Positions 1-5,228 of a stretch of 5,228 nt of DNA are shown here, piece by piece. The notes under the pieces were generated by a model. It was given only the letters and a program-made list of their open reading frames with translations, did not search any database and was not told where the DNA came from. This DNA is from JBEIUO01 sp964549785 (GTDB lineage: Bacteria; Planctomycetota; Phycisphaerae; Phycisphaerales; UBA1924), in assembly GCA_964549785.1 (NCBI GenBank), contig CAZJXA010000230.1:1-5228 (forward strand). Reading direction: 5' to 3'. The translations under genes and the position numbers were made by a program. Each line of letters begins with the position of its first letter. The stretch's first letter is position 1.

Positions 1-1
1 G

Positions 2-1609
2 GGTGGCGCGACCACGCCCATCGGCGACCTGTGGTTCGAGGTCGGCGAGGGGGCGGCACGGTTCTCCTTGGGGTTTGAGATCTGCGAGGACGCGTGGGTG
101 GCGGAGCGCCCGGGGGCGGCGCTCTCCAGGCTGGGCGTTGACCTGATCCTGAACCCGAGCGCGAGCCACTTTGCCTTTGGGAAGCGGGCGGTGCGGGAGC
201 AATTTGTGGTGGAGGGCAGCCGGGCGTTCGGCGTTACCTACATCTACAGCAACCTCCTGGGTAACGAGGCGGGCCGGGCCATCTATGACGGCGGGGTGAT
301 GATCGCTTCGGGCGGTCGATTGCTGGCCCAGGGGCCGCGGCTGACGTTCGACCGGTGGCTGGTGACCGCGGCGACGATCGACTTGGATGCGATGCGGACG
401 GCGCAGTCGCGGATCGCGTCGTTCGGGCCGGATCTTTCGGATGCGCGGCCTCCGGTGCGGGTGGAACTGAACTGGGTCGAGCCGGCGAAGGCGGCCGCGC
501 TGCTGAATCGGACGCCTTGGGAGACGTGTGCGCTGGTCAAGGAGGAGGAGTTCACCCGGGCGGTGGCGCTGGGGTTGTTCGACTACCTGCGCAAGAGCCG
601 GTCGAGCGGATTTGTGGTGTCGCTTTCTGGCGGGGCCGATTCGAGCGCGGTGGTCGCCCTGGTGGCGCTGATGGCGCGATTGGCGGAATCGCAGCGGCCG
701 GGCGCGCTGGCGGAGGCACTGCCCTGGATGGCGACCGCGAGGGGCGGGAAGGTCGGGCTTTCGGACCTATTGACCACGGTGTATCAGGCGACCAAGAACA
801 GTTCGTCCGAGACGCGGGTGCGGGCGGCGGCCCTGGCGGCGGCGGTTGGATGCGGGCACCATGAGTTTGAGATTGACGGGCTGGTGGAGCGGTACACGAA
901 CATGGTTGAAGGAGCGGTGGGGCGGGCGTTGTCGTGGGAGAAAGACGACCTGGCGCTACAGAACATTCAGGCCCGCGTGCGGGCTCCTGGGGTATGGATG
1001 CTCGCCAACATCAAGAACGCCCTGCTGCTTTCGACGTCGAACCGCTCGGAGGCAGCGGTCGGCTACGCGACGATGGACGGCGACACATGCGGCGGTCTGT
1101 CGCCGATCGCGGGGATCGACAAGGCGTTCTTGCTGCAGTGGCTGGCGTGGATGGGGCGTGAGGGGCCGGCGGGGGTTGGGCCGGTCGCTGAGCTCGCGAT
1201 GATCCCGAAGCCCAGCCCGGAGTTGCGGCCGCCGGCGGCGGGGCAGACTTCGGAGGGCGATTTGATGCCGTACGAAGTGCTGGAGGCGATCGAGGACCTT
1301 GCGATCACGGGGAAATTGGCGCCTGCGGAGGTGGTGCGGTCGCTGGTGGCAGCGGGCTCGCCATTTGAGCGGGGAGTACTCGTGGGCTTTGTGGTGAAGT
1401 TCTTCCGGTTGTGGTGCCGGAATCAGTGGAAGCGGGAGCGGTATGCACCGAGTTTTCATCTGGACGATCACAACCTGGACCCCAAGACGTGGTGCCGGTT
1501 CCCGATTTTGTCGGGCGGGTTTGAGCGGGAGTTAGCGGAGTTGGAGAGCGAGAACAACATCAACCTTGGCACCGTTGAGCAGGGCGTTCGGGCAAAGTCC
1601 ACCGGGTGA
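2..1609 (+). CDS. nadE: Glutamine-dependent NAD+ synthetase, 5' end outside window
   Basis: This enzyme carries out the last step of NAD+ synthesis: it amidates nicotinate adenine dinucleotide, using ATP and ammonia released from glutamine by an N-terminal nitrilase-type domain. The frame is open from base 2, so the TTG at 68 is an internal Leu codon and the true start lies upstream. The nitrilase nucleophile Cys is at 83-85 in GFEICEDAW; the catalytic Glu and Lys expected before it are off the window. The synthetase domain shows the ATP pyrophosphatase P-loop SGGADSS (626-646), the NSSSETRVRA segment near 800, LQNIQAR near 957-977, and STSNRSEAAVGY followed by GDTCGGLSPI (about 1031-1110). 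Roughly 508 residues follow the Cys, close to the long glutaminase-fused NadE family (for example the 679-residue mycobacterial enzyme), so about 150 residues are missing. The neighbouring NrtR-like and nicotinamidase genes fit an NAD cluster. The family assignment is very secure. Confidence 0.96.
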   Translation, partial: GGATTPIGDLWFEVGEGAARFSLGFEICEDAWVAERPGAALSRLGVDLILNPSASHFAFGKRAVREQFVVEGSRAFGVTYIYSNLLGNEAGRAIYDGGVMIASGGRLLAQGPRLTFDRWLVTAATIDLDAMRTAQSRIASFGPDLSDARPPVRVELNWVEPAKAAALLNRTPWETCALVKEEEFTRAVALGLFDYLRKSRSSGFVVSLSGGADSSAVVALVALMARLAESQRPGALAEALPWMATARGGKVGLSDLLTTVYQATKNSSSETRVRAAALAAAVGCGHHEFEIDGLVERYTNMVEGAVGRALSWEKDDLALQNIQARVRAPGVWMLANIKNALLLSTSNRSEAAVGYATMDGDTCGGLSPIAGIDKAFLLQWLAWMGREGPAGVGPVAELAMIPKPSPELRPPAAGQTSEGDLMPYEVLEAIEDLAITGKLAPAEVVRSLVAAGSPFERGVLVGFVVKFFRLWCRNQWKRERYAPSFHLDDHNLDPKTWCRFPILSGGFERELAELESENNINLGTVEQGVRAKSTG

Positions 1610-1610
1610 A

Positions 1611-1638
1611 CACAGAGACATAGAAGCACAGAGAGAGG
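1611..1638. repeat. Purine-rich CACAGAGA direct repeat after nadE
   Basis: The octamer CACAGAGA occurs at 1611-1618 and again at 1627-1634, separated by a similar purine-rich stretch (CATAGAAG), starting two bases after the nadE stop codon. The pattern resembles the CACAGAGACACAGAG-type intergenic repeats I recall from planctomycete and other environmental genomes. That link is from memory and unchecked. Its last bases (AGAGAGG) could serve as a ribosome binding site for GTG 1646 if that start were used. Confidence 0.5.
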
Positions 1639-1768
1639 CGAACCGGTGAGTTCAAGGCCAAGAGAAACTGAGGCAGGGATGCGGCAACAACCTCGGCTTC
1701 AGGGAGGCCGGGCGAGCAGCGAACCAGCTTCGTCTCCCCGAGGCACCCTCCGGACTTCTGGACCGCGT

Positions 1769-1808
1769 CGCGCGACCGCGCGACCACCCGACCACTTGAG
1801 CACTTCCC
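1769..1808. repeat. Degenerate 8-bp tandem repeat, five units
   Basis: The segment reads as five consecutive octamers: CGCGCGAC, CGCGCGAC, CACCCGAC, CACTTGAG and CACTTCCC. The first two are identical; later ones drift, but most keep C at position 1 and a GAC or GAG ending. The array ends two bases before the GTG at 1811, so it abuts the first codons of the NrtR-like gene. It may be a simple-sequence or intergenic repeat. A regulatory role is possible because of its position but is not shown by the sequence. Confidence 0.5.
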
Positions 1809-1810
1809 CC

Positions 1811-2479
1811 GTGCCCATGCTGGTGGCCGTGGACTGCGTGATCTTCGGCTTCGATGCGGGCGGACTTCAGGTGCTGCTGATTCGGCGGGGAGTGGCGCCC
1901 ATGAAGGGGATGTGGGCGTTGCCGGGTGGGTTTGTGTTGCCGCGGGAATCGGTGGACGAGGGCGCGCGGCGGGAACTGCTGGAAGAGACGGGTGTGGACC
2001 GCGTGTTCATGGAGCAAGTAGGGACGTTCGGCGATGTTGAGCGCGACCCGCGAGGTCGGGTGGTGAGCGTGGCGTACGCCGCCTTGGTGCGGCTCGAGGA
2101 TCACGCGGTGCGGGGGGCGACCGATGCCGCGCACGCGGCCTGGTTCGACGTGGAAGACCCGCCGATGCTCGCCTTCGATCACGCGGCGATCCTTGCAGCA
2201 GCGCGGGAGCACCTCGCGATGAAAGCGCGGCGGCGGCCGATCGGGTTTGATCTCTTGCCGTTACGGTTCACGCTTTCACAGTTGCAGGGGGTCTATGAGT
2301 GCGTCCATGGTCGGGAGATCGACAAGCGCAACTTTCGGAAGAAGGTGCTCGCGTTGGGTGTGCTGGAAGAACTTGAAGCGTGGCAGGAGGACGTCCCGCA
2401 TCGGGCAGCGCGGCTTTACCGCTTTGACCGCCCGGCGTATGACCGGCTGGCGAAGTCGGGAGTGAACTTTGAGGTTTGA
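1811..2479 (+). CDS. nrtR: NrtR-family regulator: Nudix domain plus winged helix
   Basis: This is a two-domain protein of the NrtR type, a family that represses NAD synthesis and salvage genes and releases DNA on binding ADP-ribose. Counting from GTG 1811 (222 residues), VAVDCVIFGFD begins the Nudix domain. Residues 40-62 form an intact Nudix box, G-x5-E-x7-RELLEETGV. Residues from about 150 to the end form the winged helix, with FTLSQLQ, the family hallmark DKRNFRKK (171-178) and a C-terminal LYRFD. Many NrtR regulators have a degenerate Nudix box, so retained ADP-ribose hydrolase activity is possible here. I chose 1811 because third-position GC rises sharply there and homology starts there; TTG 1796, ATG 1817 and an extended form from GTG 1646 are alternatives. 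The gene lies 41 bases before the nicotinamidase fusion, probably co-transcribed with it, and downstream of nadE. Its DNA target is unknown. Confidence 0.87.
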   Translation: MPMLVAVDCVIFGFDAGGLQVLLIRRGVAPMKGMWALPGGFVLPRESVDEGARRELLEETGVDRVFMEQVGTFGDVERDPRGRVVSVAYAALVRLEDHAVRGATDAAHAAWFDVEDPPMLAFDHAAILAAAREHLAMKARRRPIGFDLLPLRFTLSQLQGVYECVHGREIDKRNFRKKVLALGVLEELEAWQEDVPHRAARLYRFDRPAYDRLAKSGVNFEV

Positions 2480-2507
2480 CGGTGAAATGACGGGGAGACG
2501 GAGTTAC

Positions 2508-2514
2508 AGAGGGG
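2508..2514 (+). promoter_or_regulatory. Ribosome binding site of the pncA-Nudix gene
   Basis: The sequence AGAGGGG lies six bases before ATG 2521, an appropriate spacing for a Shine-Dalgarno element. It supports that ATG as the start and suggests translation independent of the NrtR-like gene 41 bases upstream. Confidence 0.65.
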
Positions 2515-2520
2515 CCCAAC

Positions 2521-3675
2521 ATGAACGGTGGCATGGCCTTGGTGCTGGTCGATATCCAGAACGATTTTCTGCCCGGCGGGGCTCTCGCGGTGCCCAAGGG
2601 CGATGAGGTTGTGGCCACGGCCAATCGGCTGATCAAGCATTTCCCGTTTGTCGTCGCGACGCAGGACTGGCACCCGCCGTCGCACGGGTCGTTTGCATCG
2701 AGCCATCCCGGCCGGGCGCCCTTTGAGTCGGGGACGTTGGCGGGGTTGCCGCAGGTGTTGTGGCCCGACCACTGCGTTGAGAACAGCCGCGGCGCCGAGC
2801 TCGCGGAGGGGCTGGACACGGGCGGTGTTCACGAGATCGTGCGCAAAGGGACCGACCCGCAGATCGACAGTTACAGCGGGTTCTTTGACAACGGCCACCG
2901 CAAGGAGACGGGGCTTCTTGGCGTCTTGAAGGGCCGGGGTGTAACGCACGTCGTGCTCATGGGCCTGGCGACCGACTACTGCGTCAAGGCCACCGCTCTG
3001 GATGCGCGGTCCTTGGGGTTGGAGGTGTCGCTGGTCGTGGATGGCTGCCGGGGAGTGGACCTTGCGCCGGGCGACAGCGCGCAGGCCGTGTTGCTCATGG
3101 CCGCGGCGGGCGTTCGGCTTGTGAGTAGCGCCGACCTGGCGGACGGAGCTCCGGTGCGCGAGATTCACGCGGGTCGGTTTGTCCGCCTGTTGGCAAAAGG
3201 AACGTGGGAGTATGCCAGCCGGACAAAGACCAGTGGGGTGGTGGGGATTTTGCCTATCACGAATGATGGGCACGTGGTGCTGATCGAGCAGTTCCGGGTT
3301 CCCGTTGGCAGGCGGGTCGTGGAGATTCCGGCAGGGTTGGCGGGCGATGGCGGCGAGGCGGAATCGCTCGAGATCGCGGCGGCGCGCGAGCTGCTCGAGG
3401 AAACGGGCTACTCGTCGGACGTTCTTGAACGCCTGGGAGAGTTTCCTTCCTCGGCGGGGCTGACGGACGAGATCATCACGCTGTTTGTGGGGAGCAACGC
3501 CCGCAGGGTGGCGGAGCCGGTGAGCGACGGACACGAGGAGATTACGGTGCACGTCGTCGCTGGCGCGGAGGTTGACCGTTTTCTGGCGTCGCGGGTCGCG
3601 GCGGGGTGCTTGGTGGATGCCAAGATCGCCGCGTGCCTGTGGATGAAAGCGGCAGATGCCGGGCGCAGCGATTGA
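2521..3675 (+). CDS. pncA: Nicotinamidase fused to Nudix (ADP-ribose hydrolase-like) domain
   Basis: A 384-residue protein made of two enzymes. Residues 5-206 are a complete nicotinamidase, converting nicotinamide to nicotinate and ammonia: catalytic Asp11 (LVDIQNDF), Lys109 (RKGTD) and Cys154 (ATDYCVKA), with metal ligands Asp49 and His51 (TQDWHP) and His84 (WPDHC). After a very short linker, about 213-384 form a Nudix hydrolase with EQFR, EIPAGL, an intact box at 275-297 (G-x5-E-x7-RELLEETGY) and AGLTDE (312-317), the layout of NudF-type ADP-ribose pyrophosphatases, which yield AMP and ribose 5-phosphate. The proline usual in ADP-ribose hydrolases about 16 residues after the box Gly is replaced by Ala312, so the substrate is less certain. 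No stop or frame change separates the halves. GTG codons near the junction (3121, 3151) could permit an internal start, but neither has an obvious binding site. With NrtR and NadE nearby, a role in NAD+ salvage is likely. Confidence 0.93.
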   Translation: MNGGMALVLVDIQNDFLPGGALAVPKGDEVVATANRLIKHFPFVVATQDWHPPSHGSFASSHPGRAPFESGTLAGLPQVLWPDHCVENSRGAELAEGLDTGGVHEIVRKGTDPQIDSYSGFFDNGHRKETGLLGVLKGRGVTHVVLMGLATDYCVKATALDARSLGLEVSLVVDGCRGVDLAPGDSAQAVLLMAAAGVRLVSSADLADGAPVREIHAGRFVRLLAKGTWEYASRTKTSGVVGILPITNDGHVVLIEQFRVPVGRRVVEIPAGLAGDGGEAESLEIAAARELLEETGYSSDVLERLGEFPSSAGLTDEIITLFVGSNARRVAEPVSDGHEEITVHVVAGAEVDRFLASRVAAGCLVDAKIAACLWMKAADAGRSD

Positions 3676-3693
3676 GGCGGGGGGGGGCTCAAT
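3671..3693 (+). other. Small inverted repeat over the stop codon with G9 loop
   Basis: ATTGAG (3671-3676) and CTCAAT (3688-3693) are perfect reverse complements flanking an 11-base loop that is almost all G (nine consecutive G at 3679-3687). The left arm contains the TGA of the pncA-Nudix gene. No T tract follows, so this is a weak terminator candidate at best. The G run is also a likely site for sequencing length errors. Confidence 0.35.
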
Positions 3694-3815
3694 ACCGCAA
3701 GTTCCCCGTCAGATTTCCGGTTTCGAATCACCATCGGCACCATTCAACGTGGCTTGTCCCGTAAAGTTTGGGGGAACGTTTCGTTAAGCGCTGGAAGGCG
3801 GGTGGAGAGGGCGAA

Positions 3816-3838
3816 CCGCCCGTGGCGGCGGATTTTTT
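3816..3838 (+). terminator. Candidate rho-independent terminator
   Basis: CCGCC (3816-3820) pairs with GGCGG (3824-3828) across a three-base loop, and six T follow at 3833-3838 after a short CGGA spacer. An overlapping alternative hairpin, GGGCG-AAC-CGCCC, lies just upstream. The position, about 140 bases after the pncA-Nudix stop and 84 before the next start, suits termination of the NAD cluster. The stem is short, so confidence is modest. Confidence 0.45.
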
Positions 3839-3921
3839 GGCGGTCGCCAGCCATCGTTTCCGCGGACTTGGGGAATGGGGATGCGTTCCTTCCGGAAGCA
3901 TTCTCGCATGGAGCCCTCCCG

Positions 3922-5228
3922 ATGCCCTTCCGAACGCTCAACCTTTGCGCCCGGCCCTTCACCCGGCCCTTCACCCGGCCCTTCACCCGGGCCTTCACCC
4001 GGGCCTGCTTCTGGGTCGCTGCNNNNNNNNNNNNNNNNNNNNNNNNNNNNNNNNNNNNNNNNNNNNNNNNNNNNNNNNNNNNNNNNNNNNNNNNNNNNNN
4101 NNNNNNNNNNNNNNNNNNNNNNCCTTCACCCGGCCCTTCACCCGGGCCTTCACCCGGGCCTGCTTCTGGGTCGCTGCCGCGTCGCTCGGTTTCGCCGCGC
4201 CCGCAGTCGCTCAAAGCATCCCCGGTCCGTTCCAACTCTGGGACCGCGGGGTGGGCCAGGAGACAACGGTGCGTTCGGCGGGCCCGAGCCGGATCGAGCA
4301 CGCCGCTAATTCCACCACGCTTCGCGTGGATATGAACAACAACAACTCGTTCACCGACCCGGTGGACCTCACGTTCACGCTCCCCACCTCCGTTCGCAAC
4401 GGCACCAATTACATCCTCTCGCCCACCAGGCGGTTCCTGTATGTGAGCGGCGGAACGGCATTAACGGGCTGCGGCGGCGGGCTGACGGTGCGGTTCCTCG
4501 CTTTGCCTGCGGCGGGAGGGACAGCGATTGTCCGACACGCGGATTGCCTGCCGTGTGGGATCCCATTCAATGGGGGTTCACCTGAGTTCTATGACTCGGG
4601 GCTGCAGGACCATCCGCCCCTTGCGTTCAACGTCAGCCCGCAGGCGATCGCGTACATCAAGACGAGCACCAGCGGGTGCCAGACGACGTTCGATTCTGAA
4701 GCGCGGTTTTACGACCTCAACAGCAGCGCCCGGGCGGTGGTGCCGATGGACTATCAGGAGAACGGCGTCACTATCGCCCAGTCCGGCAACTACGCGCTGA
4801 TCAAGCACGACACCTCGACGACTGCCGATTACCGGTTGGTCGATCTATGCCCCGCTACGTTCGGAGATTACCTGGACCCGGTGCAGGCCCAGAACCTGAC
4901 GGGGATCGTCACGGCGAACCTCTCGGGTGTGAGCGGCGGCTTGGTGACGGTCAACATCGTGGATGACGGCGCGACCATCTACAGCGATACGGAGACGGAT
5001 TGTTTGACGAGCAACCCGGCCACGGGTTCGTGCTGCATCGGCGACAACTGTTCGATCACCACTCAGGCCAACTGCTCGGGCGTGTGGGCCGCGGGCGCTT
5101 CGTGCTCGCCCAACCCCTGCGGATTCCCCACCGGGTCGTGCTGTGTGGCCAGCGGCGGGTGCAGCGTCACCACGCAGGCCAACTGCTCCGGCACTTGGTC
5201 GCAAGGGGCATCCTGCTCGCCCAACCCC
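3922..5228 (+). CDS. Secreted Cys-rich repeat protein, gap inside, 3' end outside
   Basis: I do not recognise a function. ATG 3922 has GGAG eight bases upstream. As written, the frame before the N gap and the frame after it differ, but merging the identical 55-base flanks (3968-4022 and 4123-4177) removes 155 bases and gives one open frame of 384 codons to the window edge. In that merged protein, residues 1-27 are an Arg-rich n-region with PFTR repeats, A28 to P42 a hydrophobic core, and AVA (43-45) a signal peptidase I site before QS, so export across the inner membrane is expected. About 240 residues without a recognised domain follow, with at least six scattered Cys and a beta-strand-like composition, then Cys-rich repeats from 5022. 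Such repeats are typical of large planctomycete exported proteins. The gene follows a likely terminator and is probably transcribed separately from the NAD genes. Confidence 0.8.
3953..4000 (+). repeat. 12-bp tandem repeat encoding PFTR units
   Basis: Three exact copies of GGCCCTTCACCC (3953-3988) are followed by one variant GGGCCTTCACCC (3989-4000) and then a more diverged unit. In the gene's frame they encode Arg-Pro-Phe-Thr steps in the signal peptide n-region. Part of the tract reappears after the N gap (4123-4155). Units are multiples of three bases, so copy-number change would not shift the frame. Confidence 0.9.
3968..4022 (+). repeat. 55-base sequence duplicated across the gap (left copy)
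   Basis: These 55 bases, which end exactly at the first N, are identical to 4123-4177, which begin exactly after the last N. The left copy includes the end of the 12-bp repeat and the beginning of the signal peptide core. An exact overlap touching both gap edges is the signature of two contig ends that share one sequence. Confidence 0.9.
4023..4122. other. Assembly gap of exactly 100 N
   Basis: A run of 100 unresolved bases, a common placeholder for a gap of unknown size, sits in the 12-bp repeat tract of the secreted protein gene. Its true length may be zero or negative (overlap), since the flanks carry the same 55 bases and collapsing them restores the reading frame. Confidence 0.97.
4123..4177 (+). 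repeat. 55-base sequence duplicated across the gap (right copy)
   Basis: This is the right-hand copy of 3968-4022, starting at the first base after the Ns. It reads on without a stop into the hydrophobic core and cleavage site of the signal peptide. It is probably the same genomic sequence as the left copy, not a true duplication. Confidence 0.9.
5022..5228 (+). repeat. Cys-rich protein repeats, about 36 residues, two seen
   Basis: Repeat 1 (5022-5129) and repeat 2 (5130 to the edge, incomplete) share the pattern TGSCC-x4/5-CS-[IV]-TTQANCSG-x-W-x2-GASCSPNP. Repeat 1 then ends in CGFP. Each full unit has six Cys, suggesting disulfide-stabilised modules suited to an extracytoplasmic location. 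The DNA is similar but not identical between copies, with synonymous differences, so this is not a very recent duplication. More units may follow beyond the window. Confidence 0.88.

Larger units (their letters stand above)
1610..1810. other. Intergenic stretch with degenerate short repeats
   Basis: These 201 bases lie between nadE and the recognisable start of the NrtR-like domain. A reading frame continues through most of them (from GTG 1646) into the downstream gene, and AGAGAGG lies seven bases before that GTG. However, by my count only about 56% of the 54 codons end in G or C, against about 86% in the first 50 codons of the Nudix domain. The predicted peptide is low-complexity, rich in Arg, Ser, Pro and Gly. 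Two repeat patterns sit here (1611-1638 and 1769-1808). I therefore read it as a non-coding spacer, probably carrying the promoter of the downstream genes, although I see no convincing -35/-10 pair or operator palindrome. A translated N-terminal extension cannot be excluded. Confidence 0.6.

Noticed and set aside
68..70. TTG as the start of nadE
   Set aside because: The frame is open back to base 2 and the catalytic Cys follows only five codons later, so most of the nitrilase domain must lie upstream.
355..864. Plus-strand frame of 169 codons inside nadE
   Set aside because: It is Gly/Ala/Arg-rich and an out-of-frame copy of conserved NadE sequence, with no motif of its own.
956..1471. Minus-strand open frame (171 codons) opposite nadE
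   Set aside because: It overlaps the conserved NadE synthetase domain and has low-complexity Arg/Pro/His composition, so it is a shadow.
2416..3552. Long minus-strand open frame (378 codons) opposite the pncA-Nudix gene
   Set aside because: It is antisense to a gene with two complete, catalytically intact domains. Its product is rich in Arg, His and Pro with no recognisable motif, as expected for the shadow frame of a GC-rich gene.
3708..3745. tRNA-like GGTTTCGAATC ... CACCA segment
   Set aside because: It resembles a T-loop and 3' end, but the flanking bases do not pair as a T-stem and no acceptor, D or anticodon arms are present upstream.
3772..3805. ECF-sigma-like promoter starting at GGAAC near 3774
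   Set aside because: A GGAAC-like box is present, but no convincing second element at the right spacing could be identified by eye.
3754..3921. Upstream TTG 3754, GTG 3802 or TTG 3868 as starts of the secreted protein
   Set aside because: The earlier starts would place the terminator-like hairpin inside the gene and push the signal peptide far from the N-terminus. ATG 3922 has a GGAG at good spacing.
3953..4177. CRISPR array or mobile element at the repeat and gap
   Set aside because: The 12-bp units are contiguous, without spacers, and encode a regular peptide. There is no transposase or terminal inverted repeat, and the long duplication is best explained by contig overlap.

Overview
The window is GC-rich DNA, apart from 100 unresolved bases, and all convincing genes lie on the + strand. 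It most likely comes from a member of the Planctomycetota, perhaps Phycisphaerae-like. The main clue is the cysteine-rich secreted protein at the right end, whose TGSCC...CS-TTQANCSG-W...CSPNPC repeats are of a kind I associate with that phylum. This assignment is inference.

Left part (2-3675): an NAD cofactor cluster. It opens with the C-terminal three-quarters of glutamine-dependent NAD+ synthetase (nadE). About 200 bases follow that look non-coding and contain short degenerate repeats. Next is an NrtR-type protein (Nudix domain plus C-terminal winged helix), the family that regulates NAD metabolism in many bacteria. After 41 bases comes a 384-residue protein that fuses a complete nicotinamidase (PncA) to a complete Nudix hydrolase domain resembling ADP-ribose pyrophosphatases. 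NAD+ glycohydrolysis yields nicotinamide and ADP-ribose, so one polypeptide appears equipped to process both halves. Nicotinamidase makes nicotinate, which feeds the Preiss-Handler route ending at NadE. ADP-ribose is the known anti-repressor ligand of characterised NrtR proteins, so the fused Nudix domain could also tune the regulator encoded next door.

Middle (3676-3921): an intergenic stretch with a weak hairpin at the fusion gene's stop codon and a better terminator candidate (hairpin plus T6) near 3816-3838.

Right part (3922-5228): a secreted protein gene that runs off the window, interrupted by 100 Ns inside a 12-bp tandem repeat. The 55 bases before the gap are identical to the 55 bases after it. 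Collapsing them into one copy restores a single open frame of 384 codons. That frame has a signal peptide with an unusual n-region of PFTR repeats, a roughly 240-residue domain I do not recognise, and then at least two Cys-rich repeats. The gap is therefore probably an assembly artefact and not missing biology.
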